Origin: Chondrilla cf. caribensis
Lineage: Eukaryota > Porifera > Demospongiae > Chondrillida > Chondrillidae
Assembly: GCA_964020155.1 (NCBI GenBank)
Contig: OZ026550.1
Coordinates: 3,404,852 to 3,468,851 of the forward strand
DNA: 64,000 bases
Direction: 5' to 3'
The notes below the pieces were generated by a model that saw nothing but the letters and a program-made list of their open reading frames with translations, did no database searches and was not told the DNA's origin. Numbering within the stretch: position 1 is the stretch's first letter; every line of letters starts with the position of its first letter. Both the position numbers and the translations under genes were made by a program. Below, piece after piece: positions 24,713-38,500 of this stretch.

Positions 24713-27011
24713 CTAGTTAGATGCTGATCTTGCCTTCCACTTTCTCTTGGTGCAAATTAAGCAGATACAACAGACGCAGATGACAATAAGAAAGGCTGCA
24801 ATGATTATCAAGATCCCTGCCAATATTGGCACAATTATTGCAACCAAGCCACTGGTACCAAAATTGGCTTTAGAGGGTGAAACGGATGACGGAGCTGTAA
24901 GAAAATATGAACAGTACTAATAAATAGAATTGAATAGCAAGTATATATAGTACATATTATTATAGCAAAGCTATAATATAATAATTATGTAATATACCTA
25001 ATTTTATGTACTGTACATATTTATGCATGTTTAACCTATTGCAATTACGTATAATCTCTGAAGCAGTATTACTTCATTGAATGAATCAGTTTTGTATCAT
25101 AATTAACCATAAATTGAAATATAATTTACCACAATTTACTACGATTTTGACAGTAATACCCAGAATATGGCTTGTGGCAGCTGCGGCTGCATCTATTTTA
25201 TGATATTTGCTAGAATCCTACATGCTAGACTATCACCAGTATACTGTACATATTAATGTTGCAATTATTTAATTAGAATAATTGTATTCCAGGAGATGAC
25301 TAAGTGATAATGATATATTCACTAAGTCAATATTGTGTATCCAATGGAGTGATTATTATTACTATTATACCATAATATAAACTGTACATAATTATATTTA
25401 ATTTACTATGAAATTTACTGAAAATTACCTTCATCTTGACAGAAATATCCAAAATATGGGTTGGGGCAGCTGCAGGTGTATGATCCAGCATGTAGCCTGC
25501 AATCCCCTCCATTGAGACAGGGATTGTTATCACAATCCTCATACACTGAAAAGGCAATAAAATTTAGAAAAAATTATCATCTATTTCATAATGTTAGCTT
25601 TATTTAAAAGTTGCATCCAGAACATAAGCGGAGGAATGGCTAGGCAAGTGTGTGTGTGGGGGGGGGGGGGGGCTAAAGGCCATGCTGCTGAACTCATGAT
25701 TAATATTGCAGTTGCGTCCATGCATGCAATACCCTACATAGACATTCTTGGTCCCACCTTTGTGATGAGTGGGGAGGCCATGGTCCCCCTGCCCCCCCCC
25801 CTGTTCCACTGCCTATACAGAAGACACTATCTAACAATGCCATCCAATTCTTACCAATCTGATCACATTGTGGTCCTATGTATCCCTCAGAGCAAGAGCA
25901 TACATTGTCAGCAACACAAGCTCCATTCTCACATCCTGGTTCACAGACAACTGGAAAAATGATAAAGGTCATGCTAGACTATCACCAGTACAATGGACAT
26001 GATCATAGTAACAATTTTGGGGAATGTAGTATTTTATCACCTGGTTTTGATACATTATCCAGTATGTCACAATTAATGCTTCCCTCTAAGGTTGAACGTC
26101 CAATATCCAGTCTTACGGTGGCTGCGACATCGAACAAGCAAAATGTGTCATTCTTGCACAATTCTTTGGCTTGTTCTTTCAATCCAACACTAGCAAATGT
26201 TGGCTCAAAGACAGGGGAGAAGGTTGGTGAATAGAAGCTGGACCAATCTTGACCACTCTCATAGAAGAAGATACTGTCCTGAGGATTATCAATGATCCCT
26301 GAATTGAAGAATAAAACAGCACCCTGTCACATGATGTACATAATACAGGACGTTATAATAATAATTATTATAATGCTATTTCTAATCGATGATATTAGGT
26401 AAATACATAATAATAGTGTTTTTGTCAATTACGTATAACGACCACTTTTATTTTGTATAATATAATAATAAATTATAGAGTTTCCAATTGCATTCTCTGT
26501 GTCTTCCTACTGAAAATGTAGTAATGTGTGAAACTTTGATTCCTTTTGCCTCGAGTCAGTAGCTTGCATATAATATTATATATTTCTACAGTTATGCATG
26601 TATATAACAATAAAGCTGTTCTGTAAGATTGCCTTTGTAATCCGCTAAAATGTATGTTATGGGATACAGCCTACTATGTTACTTGGCTATTCATTGGCAT
26701 AAAGACGAGACATGTAATGTTTTTTAGACATGTTAGTGGTCGATGTTTCTAGCTTTCTACTTGGGTTTCTGGAATAGACTAGAATGAAAACTTACATGAC
26801 AAGCCAAAATCGTTGTGAATTTCTTGCAAAGAAGATGAAAGTGGTATAATTGGTCCATTTCTTGGTCCATTGGTGTACCTGGTGGGTCTGGCATGAAACA
26901 ACTTCCATCATCTGAAGGGCAATGTTTGTAATATTCCTCACAATTTGAGAACAGTCCTTTACAACAGAGCAAAAAGGGAACAACATCATGGCGTTGGTGA
27001 TTCCAAAAGTC
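24713..27011 (-). pseudogene. Truncated SUSD2-like paralogue A (AMOP fragment fused to vWD tail, C-terminal module, 2 EGF, TM)
   Basis: Minus-strand exons parallel the 3' half of the intact gene at 35537-44462: AMOP fragment (from about 27011), SUSD2 C-terminal module 26298-26041, EGF1 25950-25855, EGF2 25545-25429 and TM exon 24894-24713 with its own stop. The module, EGFs (ENGACVADNVCSCSEGY, CLNGGDCRLHAGSYTCSC) and TM are all open with conserved phases and splice sites. However, the AMOP sequence starts abruptly mid-exon at TGGACTTTTGG and, after DPPG, jumps straight into the last part of the vWD exon; the vWD core and an intron are deleted and the downstream frame is shifted so that the next exon soon meets a stop. 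An extra EGF exon at about 25125-25200 is degenerate. No upstream domains exist. Best read as an unprocessed, truncated duplicate; internal transcription of the EGF-TM part cannot be excluded. Confidence 0.8.
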
Positions 27012-30000
27012 CACTGTTTTAATTATAGAGGTCATTATCATCATCATCATCGTCATCATAAAGACTGCAGCTCTTCACATGCGTACCACTAGCACCAGCT
27101 GGCAGGGTCAAGAGAAGACAAAGATACTTCCTTGACAAAGTGAACAGCAACTGTAACCTATTATGATCTGAACACTAAAGAGAAAGAAGAGGCATACACT
27201 GACTGATTGAGGCTTATAATAACTAATGTGTATTTTCTTTATATAGCATCCATTACCATAGAAACAGTACTATTATACAGCAATTTTATAATGTATAAAG
27301 CGCTAGCAACAGTATAAAACGTTAGCAATGGATGTTATAGTGGTTAAGACATGGACACTCGGGCATTATGACATATAATACACTCGCCCTTGGGACTCGG
27401 TATTTTATATGCCATAATGCCTTCGTGCCCATGTCTTAACCACTAAATATTACTGGTGCATATATATTATATCACAGGCAAACTGAAAGGGTATTATAAT
27501 GTCAATGAACAATTATAATTACTGCGTATTCCTACCGTGGCCAAACGCAGAGTATCTTGAATCACAGACAATGACGTCTTTGCTACTTGAGTGTCCGGTA
27601 AGGCTGGTGCTGTTGGCCACTGCCAAATCCATCCAAAATGCTGGGTAGTGACAATTAAGTGGAATATCCGAAGAGTCTATTATCGAGCAGTTCAAAGAGG
27701 GAAATACAAACCTAATACATCAGACAATAGCTCAACACATTTCATCAAATCCTATGAAACAAATTATACTGTGTTTTATCACTTTGTCACAGGATATGTG
27801 CAAAATAGGGAAGGAAGAATTTGAACTACCCACATATTTTCCATTGAGAGTATACATACGTAATTGTTCTTTTGTGATACTAGGTGACCAAATCTTTCGG
27901 GAAATTTGATATCATATACAGCTTTCGATCATAACTGACATTTATTTTAAATAATATGTGAATAACCTTGGTGTTGGTGGGGGATTTGGTAATGAAGTTA
28001 TAACAGCTGTAAAGAGTTGCCAAAATAAATACCACCAAATGTGAATCTAGGAAATTACTCAACAATCACTATTATTCATAAATGTAATATATGTATTATA
28101 ATGTACATACATACGTACGTATGCATATGGATTTACTGTTACATGCATTTGAAAGCCCTTTCTGCCCCATGCTAATACGTACACTAAATTGACTCCAATT
28201 TTACACAGTAGATACATATAAGTAGCTGCATAATACATACATATGTATGTAGATAGATGTATGGCTAACAGAATGACAACCTGTTAGAGTTACTGTAAGT
28301 TATGTAACATGAATTCTTACAGCGGAACATGTTTGTTGTCCTTGCTTTGTTTTCCAATTTTCTAGCTCACATGAAATACTATACACAAAAATGATATAAT
28401 TATCCATGAATATTATCCACATACCAAGGATATGTGCATACGTATTATGTAATGTACAATACACACTCGTAATAGCATTTACATGTACAAATACTGTTGG
28501 TGAGGGCATAAAATACATCTGTAGAGATTCACTGTACTTAATAGTAGGACAAAACAGAATTATTCAGGCTATATAGGTATTTCAGGTGATATGAGCTCTT
28601 CCATTGATCTGTGTAATGATTGAAATAGAGTAAGTTGGAATTGATTGTAGGAATCATAGATTAATGCGTATCGAGTCAATGTCACCATTACGTTATCTCA
28701 GAAAACAGTTTAATCAAGACTGGAAAACGCTTCTCCATAACTCCCATTGATGATTCCCCTTACAAGTTACCCTACTCTGCCTCACACTACTATAGTCATA
28801 CTATGAACCTCTTCATAAAGGACACACTAATTCTGATACTGTACTATTATATGTTCATTGTAGAGAAGTCATCCACTGATTAGTGGTAAAATGTATAAGT
28901 ACAATATGGAAGTTTGTCTTCAATGCCTGGAAAGGTGTCCTTTATTGTGAAGTTAAGTATGTAACTACTTACCTACATAATTACTAGTAGAGTATTACGA
29001 TCTATTCTAGATGTAAACAAGGATATTATAATGGTCCTATTAACAACGCATGCATCGGCGACCTAACCAAAAATGTCAACGAGGTACTTTTTCCATCAGT
29101 AAAACTCGCGTGTCTTACATGTAGACACTTCAATGGCATCCTTGTCAATGGCGTCCATGATCATGTGCACGTGTAGCCATAGATTGAAGTTCGGCATGAG
29201 TTTATTCATGAACTAAGGTCACTGGAAGGGAATGGATACTATTCTCTTGACGGGCGTACCCTTGGTTCTTTCTGCATCGAATGAAAAAGGTAGGACAACC
29301 AATAAGTTAGAGATATTAGCATGCCTATAAATGCCTATGGCTAAGAAACTAGAGCTCAATAAGAATAGAATTCTTACTGGGAATTTGATGCAGACCTTAA
29401 TTCGGAGACATTATTAAAATTAATATGTATGTTAACTTTCTAGTCAATCAGTGATCATTTATGAATGAATCGGGCTTGTGCCATGGTGTGTGGGCATTTA
29501 CTTTGATGTGGCTGAATGTATAATTCACTAATACACCTCATTATTATTCACAAGGTGTATAATTATTTTTATTATTAAACTGTTTTCTGCAACACTAATA
29601 GCATTAGTGTAGTTAAAGTTGCAATCAGTCCTTTCTTGGTCTTAATGTTCACCAGCTGCTTTGTCTGAAACTAGCTTTTGTAAGAACACATAGTCCAAAG
29701 TGATCGAAATGCTGCGGTACCAAGATTACAGCAATGTCATACATCAGCACTGCTACACAATTGTGGTCCAAGGAACTTCCTGGCTGACTATAGCTGACGG
29801 GCTGACAACCGTCTAAGTAAGTCAATTTGAGTATCGACTGGGAATAAGTTGAAAGACCGACTTAATGTTTGCCCTTTCTTTCTAATCCAACGAGGTGTAT
29901 AAGTTCTCTGTGACAAGTAAATGAAGTTTATTTGCTCACATTAGCTTGAAAATGGAAACATACCATCGAATTCAACTGTATCGATATCGAATTAAACCCT

Positions 30001-30984
30001 TTCCTTAAACCAATCTATCAACAAAATAAAATTTCACATTGATAGATCAAGGATGGCTAGATTTTCACTGGAAAGAGACGATCGGATCGCACTCCTACTA
30101 GAGACGGACGGGTTAGGTATCTACTGTATTTGACATGAGACATTGTATGAGACATTTGGGTCAGGTATCTAGTGGAGATAGATAGATAGATAATTATTTA
30201 AACGGGAAAGCCCCATCAGTGCAAATGACAGGTAAAGACTTACTTCATGATTTACACCTTGTACCAAGCAGCCTGTCTCTCAAAACATTTCGGCCATTCG
30301 TATAGCTGTTATAACAGTCTTAGAATTAAATTTGGATGGCTAAGAATCAATTTAACCATAATAATGTGAGAGAAAGAGCAAGTTAAACGAAGAGAGGCGA
30401 TCGAAACAAGTAACCTACAATGAAGGATGTCTTGCATCATGGTACAAGATAGTTATACGATCATGGGAAAGGAAGCTCTGCGATTAACACCTGTAGGTAA
30501 AGCCTGAAGGTGTTTAAATTGCTTAACCTTCTGTTCCCATTGTATGACCTATGTATATCTTCAAATAATTGATATCTCCCCTCATTACTCTTGCAATGAA
30601 AGTTAGCCCACCCTTCAAGCCTGATCTGGAGTATCAGCATCATTCAACCCATCCAAACAATGGTATCACTGTTGAACCTTGGTCTGAGGCACTTGTTTGT
30701 ATACATGCATGCCTCCATTGATATGCAAACATCAGGCTATAAGGAGTACCAACCTGCTCTTACATACTGCACATCTCAAGACCAGTGCATGCTGTTCATT
30801 TCTCCCGCAGAAGGCTATAATCCTGTCAAAGGTTATAAACCTTGCCAAATCATAGAGAGCATGGAAAAAAGCCTAGCTACCTGTGCAGAATAAAGACAAC
30901 GTACGAAAGAATAGGAGGTTATTCCAAGTGTACATGCGCTTATGTATGTATTATATGATCCACTGTAAGTGGTATGCCTATACA
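27012..30984. other. Gene-free region with a small MITE
   Basis: About 4 kb without a supported gene. It holds the 108-bp MITE at 27338-27445 and many AT-rich tracts. An isolated splice-bounded 95-bp window (29118-29212, -) and a 77-codon ORF (30660-30893, +) lack recognisable similarity. Confidence 0.45.
27338..27445. mobile_element. Short MITE with TAGTGGTTAAGACATGG inverted ends
   Basis: Left arm TAGTGGTTAAGACATGG...GGGCATTATG and right arm CATAATGCC...CCATGTCTTAACCACTA form a near-perfect 35-bp inverted repeat in 108 bp. A second, solo left end of the same family (CATGGGCACGAGGGCATTA) is at 32571-32605. Confidence 0.8.
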
Positions 30985-31110
30985 GGTGTGTGTGTGTGAG
31001 TGAGTGTGTAATGCATGTGTGTGTGTGGAGGGGTTGTGAGGTATGTGTGTGTATGGGTGTGGGGTATTTGTGTGCATGCATGTGTGTGTGTGTGTGAGTT
31101 TAGCATGTAC
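30985..31110. repeat. Interrupted (GT)n / GTGTGGG low-complexity tract
   Basis: G- and T-rich simple sequence on the plus strand with mixed GTGT, GTGAG and GTGGGG units. Confidence 0.85.
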
Positions 31111-32088
31111 ATGTGTGTATGTATTGTACTTAATAGTGTATACGTAAACACGGTTTGTTCAATGTACCAATGTTACATGGAGATGTTGCTTATAGTAGTG
31201 TATTTTACTGACCGTATATGCCCATACCAGTATCTACACTCTGCCTGTGTCTCGGCATTTGGTTTTAGGTTCTTTTCTGTCTCAATAGCTGTTTTTTTTA
31301 AAGAAGACTGCTGGTACTGTTCTACTCCACCTGGTAACTGCAGGTATTTGAACATAATAGTACTGTCATGTGAGTAATTATCATATAAATGCCTAAGTAT
31401 AAGGTTATGTATGTATGTACCTGAAGCAGGCAAGACTCCCGAATGTGTGTTTACTGTATGCATGTTCCTTCCAGTGCTGGTACATTATATATGCTAAGTT
31501 ATTTTTGTGTAGCTAGGAAGCTTCTTCTGCATATGTAGGCTTGATATAGAATAAGGATACCTATGTACATATGAAATGATACGTATGTATATCAGAGTCT
31601 GTTTTCATGATATATTCCCAAGAAAGTGATGTTGGATCCATCAAGGTACATATTTCAGTTATGACTATCCAACTAATATGTATACTTACGTACATGATTA
31701 TGCACATATGTACACATACATTTGTAGCTGTACATACAGTATACGGTGGGGCTGATACCAAAGTCCAATGATAATTATTATTATTAACTCAACAGATTTT
31801 CATCTATATGAGAGAGAATATGTAGAAGAAAAGCACTAAGCACCTTTTGGCATGGCTCATAGTAGAGGGTGCGTGGCAATCTGATATTTATCCAGACCTA
31901 GCTCGGGATATTAACTAACTTGTGTAACACTTCCCATCCATACGTGGCCAATAACCAAAGCTACTTTCTCAGATTTGTATGTATTTTGTATTGTGACATG
32001 GATGGTGGGAGAGCTTTGGGTGAGCTCCGATATGCCAGGTTTGCTATCTTGTGATTCTTTACACTATATCCAGTGAGCAAGAAGATGA

Positions 32089-32230
32089 TAACATATTAGA
32101 TACTGAAGTATGTCTTTTGAAGTTTGGATCACATAGTAGTCTTGTCCAACATCTGAGATCAATCCCACCAGTAAAAGAAGAAAAGTGGGTTTTGGTGAAG
32201 CTTGGGGGGGCATTCATCCCAGTGTAGTGA
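32089..32230 (+). CDS. Possible 3'-terminal exon of an unidentified gene
   Basis: After an acceptor-like ATATCCAG, the plus strand is open for about 46 codons with coding-like composition (EQEDDNILDTEVCLLKFG, then VKEEKWVLVKLGGAFIPV and a TAG at about 32228). An AATAAA lies about 170 bp downstream at 32402-32407. Possible upstream exons at 31280-31650 could not be joined in phase with confidence. I do not recognise the protein. Confidence 0.25.
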
Positions 32231-33179
32231 TGATTATACCATTGAATGTGAAAACTGAAGTGTGGCAAGACATAGGGTTAACACTTGTATATACCCATTC
32301 TCTCAAACTGTGTTGTTTTGTGTGTAGACCAGCTTTAATTTGATGTATGGTGTTATTGTTGTCATGTATCATGTAACACTTCAGGACATAATATTGATTT
32401 TAATAAATTATGAAAATCGATTAATTATAATTTACACAATATATTTTCCTCCGATCGCACGAGCATGCAAATGGATTCACATTCATAATTTGCAATTTAT
32501 AATAATAATATAAATTATACAGGCATGGGTGTTTCCTATAGTGAGAATATAATATTATCTATATATTAATTAGTGGTTAAGACATGGGCACGAGGGCATT
32601 ATGACAGGGAGATGCATTAATTGCTATTCCCAGTGTATAGACTATCCCAATCTTTTCTCACCTTATGGCACATACATTAGTGGGCAATCTAGCAGCCATA
32701 ACCTAAACACCAATGCTTTACTACTCGAGAAAACTACATGTGCATATGTATGATAATGGTAGTGGGACATACCATTTGTTTGACCCACAATCCCCTCCAC
32801 TGTTAAAGAAAATGGTCTGTACGTCTGCATGAACCAAAACACATTCCTGTTCTGACAATATTGGCATCATTATTAACTACAAAGAATGACCTCACACAAT
32901 ACCAGATACTGTCAATTCACCATTCAAACTCACCTGTACATGTGTTCTTTGTTTGACACAGCTAAGTAGTAGGAACCCATGTGGACAAAGTCTAACACAG
33001 CTAGTAACAATCTATTTGTACACAAGCTAAAACTGACAGTAAGAACCCGGTTTGAAAAGACTAATACAGGTGAGTCAGGTATAGGTATTGGTATAGGTTA
33101 TAGGTCAGCACTGGCTAATTCAGGTGATAACAAATAAATAGAACAAAGGGTGACACAGTCACCAAAACAAAAAAGTAAT

Positions 33180-33196
33180 GCACACACATGTACACA

Positions 33197-33251
<55 letters not shown>

Positions 33252-33295
33252 GCAGGCATGCACACACACATCATCATCATCATCATCATCATTAT
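33180..33295. repeat. (AC)n followed by (CAT)n microsatellite
   Basis: A 70-bp AC run and an adjacent CAT trinucleotide run. Confidence 0.95.
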
Positions 33296-33889
33296 CAACT
33301 ATAATGTAGGGATGTGAATGATTGTCCCGGACTAAAACTATAACCAAATATCTGCCACAATATTGCCACAATATTATAGTTACTGTACACGACTATACTA
33401 GAGTACAAAATCTACAAGTACTATAAAATTTTTCCCAATAATTGGAAATGACATTTATATTCATAATATTATGTAGATTGATGGAGAATAGAAGTATTAG
33501 GAACTGTGTGCATGCAATAATGGTGGAGCGTACATGTAAAACACACACCATGTCTATAACTAATACTATAACTGTAGCTAAAATATTGTGGTTTAAGGTA
33601 ATATCTGTGTATTTATAAAACTTAGAATTTGGCTATGTACTATGCATAACTGAAACCATAATCCTAATTTCTTAACTAGTAACTAAATATAGCTATTACT
33701 AAAAGGACCGCAGCCACAAGTGAACAACTATACTGTGTTCAACAAACATACGTGAGTTGCAGAGATGATGCATGTATAATATAATCAGTGGATATTATAC
33801 CATGTGTGCATGGAACTCCAATGCGTGATGTATGTGTGGTAAAACGTAGAGGTTGATGACATAGGAAGTCTGGATTGAAACCTGGAAAA

Positions 33890-34130
33890 AAACTTACACA
33901 GATCATCTTTTATTACCCATTCAACCAGATCTCCCTCGTACATTTGTGTGGTCGATCCGCTAGTGAATGACATCACAATTATTATCATTCCCTACAATGA
34001 TTCAACTAGTTCATGGATACAGTATTTTCCAAAAATGCCTATATCGATGATAACCAGGATGCGCACACCTCCACCAAGGGTTATGGATACACGAGAGATA
34101 AGTCTTCCTTCTTCATGTAAATACACAGAT
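33890..34130 (-). pseudogene. Decayed coding fragment, family not recognised
   Basis: The minus strand reads ISRVSITLGGGVRILVIIDI and FGKYCIHELVESL, then TAG, then in the same frame TSGSTTQMYEGDLVEWVIKD and a GTAAG donor-like site at about 33896. The codon composition is protein-like on both sides of the stop, suggesting a dead exon. No family is recognised. Confidence 0.3.
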
Positions 34131-34169
34131 TAGCTTATACATATTATTATGTAAGCATAATATTAATGA

Positions 34170-34400
34170 CTTACCGTGAGATCCACAATGACATAATTAT
34201 GTGATCTACACAAGCCTCTGAATTTACAACTACCCTCCACATCTATAACAGCCTTTGTGTTCTACAGCTACTTAAAGATCTACCATTTGTCCCATCTATA
34301 AGAGCCCCTTCCATCTACAACTATGTGGTTCATAGCAGCATGTGTGACCTGCAGCTGCCTCAGTCAACAACATCCTATGAGATCTGCAGTTGATTACTGT
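34170..34400 (-). repeat. Degenerate short-unit array related to 23540-24075, inverted
   Basis: Phrases such as GAGATCTGCAGTTG, CTACAACTA, CTACAGCTAC and GATCTAC recur irregularly; their reverse complements match the words of the 23.5-kb array. Low sequence identity, so relationship is tentative. Confidence 0.4.
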
Positions 34401-35536
34401 ACTCAGATATGATTTGTGATCAATGTCATTACATTATTATTGTATTATTGTGTATGTAGGTAAGATTGTCAATTATTTGTTGGTAACTAATTTTCTGATT
34501 ATTTGTGTTCATCAATATAACATGCATTACTCTTAATTAATTATAATTCCATCATTATTAATTTGAGCATTATTGATTTATATGGTACTTTAAGGTGTAA
34601 CTATATTCATTACTATAATACTATTCATTACTATAATAACTATAACTTCAGAATGATATTAAACCGATAATAATTATGAATTTATCTTGTTCTAAAAATT
34701 CCTAAGTCTGTCATACGTACGTATCTGCATAAACATGTCCATATAAACTTAGATACAAAAATAATTATAATATCGTATAACTCAAGAAGTGCTACTATCA
34801 TCTATCATCATTATCTATTATCATCATTTGTCATCAACTATGCCATGCCTACACGTAAACACACACTTTAGATTAGAAGGAAACTATCCATTTTAATATT
34901 CAGATCTGAGATTAATGTAATACTCATTATATGCATGTATATATTATATTATATTATTACAAAGAGTACAACAGGTTTCTGTATAAAGTGTATGTATATA
35001 TTATGTGCCTACACTTTCAAAGAAAGTATACACATCAATAATACAGGAGGAGAACATGTGGAGGCAGGCCGGAGTGGAGTTGTACATGCACCATAATAAG
35101 TATTGGGACTTCAGTGTAATCGCTTTATAATGGTAGTCAGAGCAGACTGCATGGCCATGGCTGTGTGTATGCGTGTCTTGTTCAAGTGCGTTATAGTATT
35201 TATGCGAGTTGTGCACTATACCTTGGTGGAATCAAAAATCCCATGAAACAACATAGAATTATAAGCTCTTCCTCCCAGATCACAAAACTACCAAAATAAT
35301 AATGACAACAATTGCAAATTGCATGGCACCAGGTCTCATTAAATTAATATTCTAGTAGTAGTATTACATGATAGAATATCAGTATGAATTACTACAAAAG
35401 ATTGAAAACACTACTACCTAAGAAAACTACCAGCAAGAGCATATAAAACTACAAGATATGCTACATGGTGTGTTTCTGCACTAAGTTGTACTGCAATATA
35501 ACATGTAATACTATAATATAATGTTTTCATCCATAA

Positions 35537-38500
35537 CTAAAATGTGTACTTGTTCTTCTTGATGTACAAAATGGAAATAGCAAGCACCACCAAGATGAGC
35601 AGAATAAGTACAACTACCGACACAATTACTCCAGCCAGGACACCTGCAATTGATTGAGCTGAAAAGAATGCAGTGAGGAGAATAGGTACCTAAGAGTGTG
35701 TACACATGTGTATATGTACATCACACTTCTAATTACTGTTAACACAATAAGGATTTCTTGCTGCATTCAAATTTTTGTTTGGTAAACAATTCAGCTTTTG
35801 AGAGCTTTCAGAAAAGCATTTTCATCAATCTTCTTCATTTTCTTCCTGAATAATATTTCAATCCTGCTGACGTCCCTCAGGGTGGAAACATTAAGGAAGA
35901 AAATGAAGAATACTGATGAAACTGTATGCTCCCAAAAGCTTTAATCAAACAAAAGGTACTATATGTAGTCCACAATGCAACATAAACATTACACAAACCC
36001 TCATCTTGGCAGAAATATCCAGAAAATGGCTCAGAGCAACTACAGGTATAAGATCCAGCATGCAGCCTGCATTCCCCTCCATTAAGACAGGGATTCTTGT
36101 CACAGTCCTGATAGACTGCAGTTCACATGGAAATTGAAATGTGAGAACATAAAAGGTAAAACTATAAAATTTCATTATATAGGTGGTCCAACTCTTACCA
36201 ATCTGATCACATTGTGCTCCTATGTATCCCTCGGAGCAAGAGCATACATTGTCAGCAACACAAGCTCCATTCTCACATCCTGGTTCACAGACAACTGGAA
36301 AAATGATAAAAATGATGAAATAAATGTAGATACATTTATGGTGATTAGTATTATGTGGTATATAATGAACTTGCTATACTGATTACAAAATTTCATGGCA
36401 TTTTTGAGTATTTTAAATATAATAACTGCAGTGAAATCTAGGTTTTATATGTACCTGGTTTTGATAGATTAACCAGCAATTCGAAATTAATACTCCCCTC
36501 CAAGGTGGAACGTCCAATGTCCACTCTTCCAGTGGTTGCAACATCGAACAAACAAAATGTGTCATTCTGGCACAATTCTTTGGCTTGTTCTTCCAATCCA
36601 ACACTAGCAAATGTTGGCTCAAAGACAGGGGAGAAGTTCGGTGAATAGAAGCTGGACCAATCTTGACCACTCTCATAGAAGAAGATACTGTCCTGAGGAT
36701 TATCAATAATCCCTGAATAATATATAAATAGCATAATCAACAATATATATTTCATTCAACATTTCATGTACATGTAACTCACCACAATACATTACATTAT
36801 CATCTTGTACATTTCATATATACTATTATCTATCGGTTATGATGAATAGGCCATATATTACAGTGAAACTTCTCTAACCCCCCAATTTGAAAGAGCAAAT
36901 TTAAATGTAAACGTTTAATATACATCTAATCCGCCACCCGCCAATACCACCATCTGCCACAATTTTTGATGACGAAATGTAGTATTACCTGGTAATTTTC
37001 TCCAGAAATCCCCCACATGATAGATCTGTTGTATGCATTCACTTATATTACACAAAAAAGATGGCTGATTTTGAAACACCGAGAATTAAAAATTGGACTG
37101 GAATTCGCCGAAAGTTATACTTTAAAGAGAAATTTCTTATAAACTTAAAAAAGATGCCCAAGTGATTTGATTGTGACAGCCCCACGAGTATTTAGCTTGA
37201 ATTTTGAACTACTTGCTCTGTTTGCAATGTGATTATTCAAACTTGTCCACCAATGCCCACCAACTGAAAACAAAGCAAGCAAAGAAACCTATATTTGACA
37301 AATTAGAACAGGCTATTATTTTTGTTGCCATGATCTAACACATTCTGAGATGTTTTGTGCACACACCAGTGTGTAGTAGGCTAGTATTAGTAATACGTAT
37401 ATCCTTGGACAGATATATACATACATACATAATTTGTTACACAGAAAAACAAGTGAAGTCTATGTTGATGAAAATATAACTTTTCCAGTTGAAGTCTATG
37501 CACATTTTGTCGTAATTTGAGGGCATTCCTATATATACATGTCAGAGCTACCCAGACATTATATTTGATATACAATAATTTGTTAGAAGCAACTTGAATG
37601 ACAACTCACATGTTAACCCAAATTTGTTGTGAATTTCTTTCAATGAAGATAAAAGTGGTATAATTGGTCCATTTCTTGGCTTCAAGTCATCAGATTGGTC
37701 ACCATTGAAGTTACCCATTAGCCCCCGTGTCTTCCCTTTGAAGGCTCTTGGAAGACCGACAATCAGTACAGATATGATACCGTTTTCTTCTTTGATCCTC
37801 ATGAAGGCACCATTAGCAAATGAAGCGGTCTGTACTCTATCACCAAGATCGGATACAGAGACATTGTTGAACTGTTGGGTCTTCAAACCAGAAAAGTCTA
37901 CCTCTTCTCCATTGATGAGTGTGATAATACCTTTGAATGTGCTGAGCTGAAACTGCACAGTGTCTGAAGTGGACTGCTTAGCAGCAATGGCTGAGAAGAC
38001 TGTAGCAGAGACAGCATTACTGTCATTTCCTGTAGCCTCAACCATTCTTCCCTGAACAGTGAATGACCCATCAACTGCCTCTATGAGAGTGAATTCCCCT
38101 TTACCATTGAAGGTGTACTTGATGTGGTCCAGTGTGACAAGATGGGGGTCCCCAAAAACAAAAGCTGTAGTAGAGTAAAGAGTATAATATAAGTGAATTG
38201 TCTTCAAAGAAACCCGCAGGCTCCTAACAACTATGGTAAATAAAATATCATTATTATTGTACACATATAATTTATATTCTCATGACATTAAGTATTATTC
38301 CCATCCATGATTATATTCTGGTTCAGCATGCTTAGGCTAGAATGATATCTTCATTCCATACCTGGTGGATCTGGCATGAAACGACTTCCGTCATCTGAAG
38401 GACGATGCTTGTAATATTCCTCACAATTGGAGAATAGTCCTTTACAGCAGAGCAAAAAGGGAACAACATCATGGAGTTGGTGCTTCCAAAAGTCCACTTC

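Noticed and set aside
29118..29212. A minus-strand 95-bp AG...GT-bounded window (FMNKLMPNFNLWLHVHMIMD)
   Set aside because: No partner exon, no recognisable family; splice-like borders of this kind are expected by chance.
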